64,000 nt of DNA from Spirosoma panaciterrae DSM 21099 (GTDB lineage Bacteria; Bacteroidota; Bacteroidia; Cytophagales; Spirosomataceae), in contig NZ_KB893195.1 of NCBI RefSeq assembly GCF_000374025.1, positions 186,001 through 250,000 of the forward strand. The letters run 5' to 3'. Positions 60,849 to 64,000 of the stretch are shown here, in pieces (within the stretch, counting starts at the first letter, position 1; each line of letters starts with the position of its first letter). The translations under genes were made by a program, and so were the position numbers. The notes below the pieces were generated by a model. It was not told the DNA's origin. It was given only the letters and a program-made list of their open reading frames with translations, and made no database searches.

Positions 60849-60941
60849 ATGACGGAGATTTTCGACAACATCCGAAAACTGTACCGATTCTATCTTCCGC
60901 AACATGAACTGAAGGCGTACATTGAGTTTGTATGGAGTTAG
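60849..60941 (+). pseudogene. Truncated 5' copy of the AraC-type gene at 62806
   Basis: The frame MTEIFDNIRKLYRFYLPQHELKAYIEFVWS ends at a stop after 30 codons. The first 81 bases match 62806-62886 except at 8 positions (about 90%). After that the two sequences are unrelated. The fragment begins 4 bases after the preceding gene's stop. It lies left of the AbiE pair while the full-length copy lies right of it, as a target duplication would leave. It is not expected to be functional. Confidence 0.75.
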
Positions 60942-61072
60942 CTTATAAATCAGTTTCTTTCTCTTTTTGTTGACGTTTAAGTAGGCAATAAGTACATCTG
61001 AACACAACTGATGTGACAGTCTGATCTTGTCGCAAATTATTGCTAAATTTACGACGAAACGTATATGTAAAA

Positions 61073-61687
61073 ATGCTAGAAAACACTGAAATACAAATAC
61101 TTGAAGAAGTATCACGTTCCCGAAGGGGCACAGTGTTTTTTGTTGATAATTTTTTACGTATTGCCACTGCCAAAACGGTAGCCAAAGCCCTGGAGCGATT
61201 GGTGCAGGACGGGAAGCTATACCGCGCTGCCACCGGCATGTATGTCAGGCCCGTTGAAGATGAGGTCATTGGCCCGATTCTACCAGACATTGAAACCATT
61301 GCGGCTGCCATTGCCAAACGCGATAAAGCCCGGATAGTACCCACCGGCAGTTATGCCCTCTATAAATTAGGTCTTACAACGCAGGTTCCCTTAAACATCG
61401 TTTATTATACCGATGCATCTCCGCGCAAGGTAACAGTAGGCAAACAGACAATTACGTTTAAAAAGGCCAGTGCCCGAAGTCTGGCCGCTACCGGCGAAAT
61501 CAGTAAGCTGGTTATTCAGGCATTGCGTACCCTTGGCAAAGACAAGGTAACGGCCGATGAACTACGACTTATTGGGGAGCGGCTTAAAGACGAAAAACCG
61601 TATCATCTCCAGCACGACATTAACGTAGCCCCTGAGTGGATAAGGCAACTTTTGCGCCCACTCATCAATACACGCATGCATGATTGA
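61073..61687 (+). CDS. AbiEi-family antitoxin (type IV toxin-antitoxin, DUF6088-like)
   Basis: Predicted 204 residues from ATG 61073 (MLENTEIQILEEVSRSRRG); the frame is open from 61040. An N-terminal winged-helix reads GTVFFVDNFLRIATAKTVAKALERLVQDGKLYRAATGMYVRP. The C-terminal part follows (ARIVPTGSYALYKLGLTTQVPLNIVYYTDASPRKVTVGKQTITFKKAS), matching AbiEi/DUF6088 antitoxins, which repress the operon and counter AbiEii. It overlaps the toxin gene by eight bases. Such pairs act in phage defence by abortive infection. The neighbouring sequence duplication suggests the pair arrived as a unit. Confidence 0.88.
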   Translation: MLENTEIQILEEVSRSRRGTVFFVDNFLRIATAKTVAKALERLVQDGKLYRAATGMYVRPVEDEVIGPILPDIETIAAAIAKRDKARIVPTGSYALYKLGLTTQVPLNIVYYTDASPRKVTVGKQTITFKKASARSLAATGEISKLVIQALRTLGKDKVTADELRLIGERLKDEKPYHLQHDINVAPEWIRQLLRPLINTRMHD

Positions 61688-62696
61688 TAAAGTACGTTTG
61701 CAAACCTGGTTGCAATTGCCCGGTGCAACCCGGTTGAATATTTTTAATGAAACAGCCCGACGCATGGGGCTACCCGCCGTGGCTATTGAGAAAGATTGGT
61801 GGGTGGTGCATACGCTGGCGCTGGTGTTTTCGATGGAATGCGCCCCTGCGCTGATCTTCAAAGGCGGCACATCCTTAAGCAAAGGCTGGGGGTTGATTCA
61901 GCGGTTTTCCGAAGATATTGACCTGGCTATCGACCGGGATTACCTTGGCTATCCGGGTGATCTGGACCGGCAAACGATTAAAAAGCTTCGTAAAGCGTCT
62001 TACCAGTTCATGACGCAAACGTTTCTGCCAGAACTCAACGCCAAATTCAACGAAGCTGGTTTTACGGGGGTAAACGTAAGCTATCAACATACCGGGCAGT
62101 CGGATCAGGACCCGCTTATTGTTGAGATTTATTACCCAAGCCTAACCGAGCAGGAGACATACGTGCAGCCCCGTGTGCTGGTTGAGGTGGGTTGCCGGTC
62201 GTTGAGAGAACCCACCACCCACCGCACCTTTACGACGCTGGTTGCGGAGCAGTTTAGCGAACGTCCCTTTGCCGACGCGCCGATAACCATCCCGGTGGTC
62301 AATCCCGAACGAACATTTCTGGAAAAAATATTCCTGTTGCATGAAGAATTTCAGAAACCCGCCGACAAAATCCGGGTCGACCGCCTGAGCCGCCACCTGT
62401 ACGACATTGAAAAGCTAAGCCAATCTGCCTTTGCTGACCTTGCCTTAAAAGACGCCGATTTATACCAAACCATTGTGGACCACCGCAAACGGTTCACGTC
62501 TATTACCGGGATCGATTACGCCAACCATAGCCGCGACAAACTGGCCTTTGTGCCACCCACACATTTACTAGCCGACTGGGAGGCCGACTACCGCCAAATG
62601 CAGGAAAACATGATTTACGGCGAAACCTGGCCTTTTGTGGAGCTTATTGAAAAATTAACGACCTTACAAAAGTGTATCAACGGCATTACATGGTAG
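61680..62696 (+). CDS. AbiEii-family nucleotidyltransferase toxin
   Basis: Predicted 338 residues of the DNA-polymerase-beta-like nucleotidyltransferase superfamily. The core motif is ALIFKGGTSLSKGWGLIQRFSEDIDLAI: Gly62-Gly63-Thr-Ser65, then Asp79 and Asp81 as metal ligands. VEVGCRSLREP, VVNPERTFLEKIFLLHEEFQKP and HLYDIEKL continue the AbiEii pattern. Related toxins add nucleotides to tRNA acceptor ends and stop translation. Full length with intact active site. It starts inside the antitoxin gene's end and is followed by a 109-base gap before the AraC-type gene. Confidence 0.92.
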   Translation: MIDKVRLQTWLQLPGATRLNIFNETARRMGLPAVAIEKDWWVVHTLALVFSMECAPALIFKGGTSLSKGWGLIQRFSEDIDLAIDRDYLGYPGDLDRQTIKKLRKASYQFMTQTFLPELNAKFNEAGFTGVNVSYQHTGQSDQDPLIVEIYYPSLTEQETYVQPRVLVEVGCRSLREPTTHRTFTTLVAEQFSERPFADAPITIPVVNPERTFLEKIFLLHEEFQKPADKIRVDRLSRHLYDIEKLSQSAFADLALKDADLYQTIVDHRKRFTSITGIDYANHSRDKLAFVPPTHLLADWEADYRQMQENMIYGETWPFVELIEKLTTLQKCINGITW

Positions 62697-62805
62697 TGGA
62701 GCAGAAACATACAGTATTTAAACAACGTAAAATTGGCAAGCTACCGGGAGATTGATGATTTTGAAATAGAATTAATGCAGTTGTTGTACCACTTATTACT
62801 AATCG

Positions 62806-63615
62806 ATGACGGAAATTTTCGACAATATCCGAAAGCTGTACCGATTCTATCTTCCGCAAAATGAGCTGAAGGAGTTCATTGAGTTCATTTCCGAATCGTC
62901 GGCCGAAGACACCTTTCGGCAGGTAGCCAATAATCCGTTTACCGTCAGGATGTTTCCTAGCTGGACACCGACCTGCTACATCAATCTGGGAGAACCCTAC
63001 CAGCTAACCGTAGGGGCAAACGTATACCAGATTCAGAAGCAGACCGATGTACTCATTCTGAGAAATACCATCGTGGAGCGTCATAATCTGCCAACCGATC
63101 ACATTGTTACAGTTAAGTTTTTTCCGGGTGGGCTGGAAGCGATTCTGGGCATCAATCAGGTGCAGTTCAGCGATCAGGTAGTGCCGCTGGAAACCATTTT
63201 ACCTTCGACGCTCATTCAGCGTGTTAAACAGTCCACCGATTTTGACGAGCGCATCAATCTGCTTGAGTCGTTCCTCCTGAGTCGGTTGAACGGCCGGAAT
63301 AAACCTGACCATTACCGGACAATCGTGAGCAATACCATTGGCACGTTTGGGAAGAACGGTATGGAACTGCACACGGGTCAACTCGCCGACCGCCTGTTTC
63401 TGACCTCCAAAACAATCAATCGCTATTTTCATCGGGTTATTGGCACCCCGCCCAAGCAGTACCTGTCCACCATGCGCACCCGAGCAGCCCTTTCGAATTA
63501 CGTGGCGCATAAAGATCACTTCTCCCCCTACGACTACGGCTATTACGACATGAGCCATTTCTACAAGGATGTCGTCAAGTTTACGGGTAAAAAATTAAGC
63601 GCAGGCAGACGATAA
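62806..63615 (+). CDS. AraC-family transcriptional regulator
   Basis: Predicted 269 residues. The N-terminal sensor part (about 40-130) includes FTVRMFPSWTPTCYINLGEPYQLT and HIVTVKFFPGGLEAILGI, a pattern of the DUF6597-type domain. The C-terminal AraC DNA-binding region has LHTGQLADRLFLTSKTINRYFHRVIGTPPKQYLSTMRTRAAL and YDYGYYDMSHFYKDVVKFTGKK. Full length. Its first 81 bases are duplicated at 60849, on the other side of the AbiE pair. Before that insertion it probably followed the membrane HTH gene (59555-60844) directly. Confidence 0.9.
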   Translation: MTEIFDNIRKLYRFYLPQNELKEFIEFISESSAEDTFRQVANNPFTVRMFPSWTPTCYINLGEPYQLTVGANVYQIQKQTDVLILRNTIVERHNLPTDHIVTVKFFPGGLEAILGINQVQFSDQVVPLETILPSTLIQRVKQSTDFDERINLLESFLLSRLNGRNKPDHYRTIVSNTIGTFGKNGMELHTGQLADRLFLTSKTINRYFHRVIGTPPKQYLSTMRTRAALSNYVAHKDHFSPYDYGYYDMSHFYKDVVKFTGKKLSAGRR

Positions 63616-63834
63616 AAACGCCCGTTTTGTACGGCAGCTTAACCCGTCTACCCGTCGCTTTGACGAGAATTAACCCATCCATTCTGTTCAGGAGCGGACA
63701 TAAACTGTACGCTTTCGGACAGCTAATTGCATTCAACCCCAACACAAAAACCTGATTATCTGTACATTACATATATGGCACTTCATTTGTTTAGCAAATA
63801 GTAAGAAAATGGCTTAACTAACAAAATCGTGGCT

Positions 63835-64000
63835 ATGGGCAGAACCTATCTGGGTGAATTTGAAGAACTTGTCCTCCTGACAGTGGCCATTCTGAATGGA
63901 TCGGCCTACGGACTCAATATTGCGGAAGAGTTAAAGCAACGAACTCATCGCTCCATTAACCTCAGCGGGGTGCATATTGCCCTGTATCGGCTGGAAGAGA
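63835..64000 (+). CDS. PadR-family regulator, partial (runs off the right edge)
   Basis: The first 55 residues read MGRTYLGEFEELVLLTVAILNGSAYGLNIAEELKQRTHRSINLSGVHIALYRLEE, close to the PadR at 48424-48750 (TYLGEFEEVVLLAVAI, SVNLGAVHSALNRLQEKG). It probably heads another PadR/permease operon outside the window. The gap 63616-63834 is AT-rich on its right side, holds the promoter, and shows no other feature. Confidence 0.88.
   Translation, partial: MGRTYLGEFEELVLLTVAILNGSAYGLNIAEELKQRTHRSINLSGVHIALYRLEE

Noticed and set aside
61021..61072. -33/-7 promoter before the AbiEi gene
   Set aside because: TAAATTTA near 61044 resembles a -7 box, but the nearest TTG is only 14 bases upstream, too close for the Bacteroidota spacing.
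63740..63834. PadR operator shared by the three padR genes
   Set aside because: TACATT-type words occur upstream of 48750 and 63835, but no ATGT-N8-ACAT palindrome is common to all three promoters.
1..64000. Integron integrase, tRNA, rRNA or CRISPR array
   Set aside because: I looked for a tyrosine recombinase near the cassettes, for tRNA-like cloverleaves and for regularly spaced short direct repeats, and saw none. The CGACA modules are irregularly spaced and are not CRISPR repeats.

Overview
The window looks like chromosomal DNA of a Bacteroidota bacterium of the Cytophagales, most like Spirosoma or a near relative. This is inference from gene content and signals: GH97/GH106/GH28 sugar hydrolases, LytTR/LytS signalling, PadR regulators next to very large FtsX-type permeases carrying a short N-terminal prefix domain, weak Shine-Dalgarno sites, and two promoters of the Bacteroidota -33/-7 type (TTG-N19/20-TAnnTTTG). 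No rRNA, tRNA or CRISPR array was seen.

Layout. 1-6678: a pectin/rhamnogalacturonan block, with a leftward set (two alpha/beta-hydrolase esterases and a GH106 rhamnosidase cut by the window edge) and a divergent GH28 polygalacturonase. About 6848-11663: an accessory array of small, AT-rich, mostly membrane or exported unknown genes, all on the + strand. Each is followed by a folded site with the architecture of an integron attC (GCCCAAC ... GTTGGGT, 63-88 nt). One of these sites is split by an IS110-family element with a candidate bridge-RNA region. There is no integron integrase in the window. 11821-12336: an unknown gene. 12329-22807: a LacI-type regulator and the complete isomerase pathway for D-galacturonate: UxaB, UxaA, UxaC, KdgK, Eda and a hexuronate MFS carrier, followed by fructose-1,6-bisphosphatase. 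A tandem operator-like sequence is shared between the promoter region of this operon and that of the GH28 gene, which ties polymer cleavage to monomer catabolism.

22947-25011: a LytS-type kinase and LytTR regulator. 25181-30064: a molybdenum hydroxylase set (one 2Fe-2S subunit and two Tat-exported large subunits). 30207-32944: a GH97 alpha-glucosidase and a lipoprotein. 33123-36542: PadR, a small membrane protein and an FtsX-like permease. 36611-40034: a penicillin-acylase-type Ntn hydrolase, an AhpD-like protein and a 2-Cys peroxiredoxin. 40377-48750: three giant paralogous permeases and their PadR regulator, read leftward. 49144-56670: a 1796-residue exported protein with FG-GAP, Ig-like and plant-type leucine-rich repeats, a small membrane protein and a membrane TPR/HTH regulator. 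57007-59351: two exported carbohydrate-type proteins. 59555-63615: a membrane-tethered HTH protein, a truncated copy of an AraC-type gene, an AbiEi/AbiEii toxin-antitoxin pair, and the intact AraC-type gene. The arrangement fits an insertion that duplicated its target. 63835-64000: the start of another PadR gene.

Many intergenic gaps, including gaps inside the uronate operon, hold long imperfect palindromes of several sequence families.
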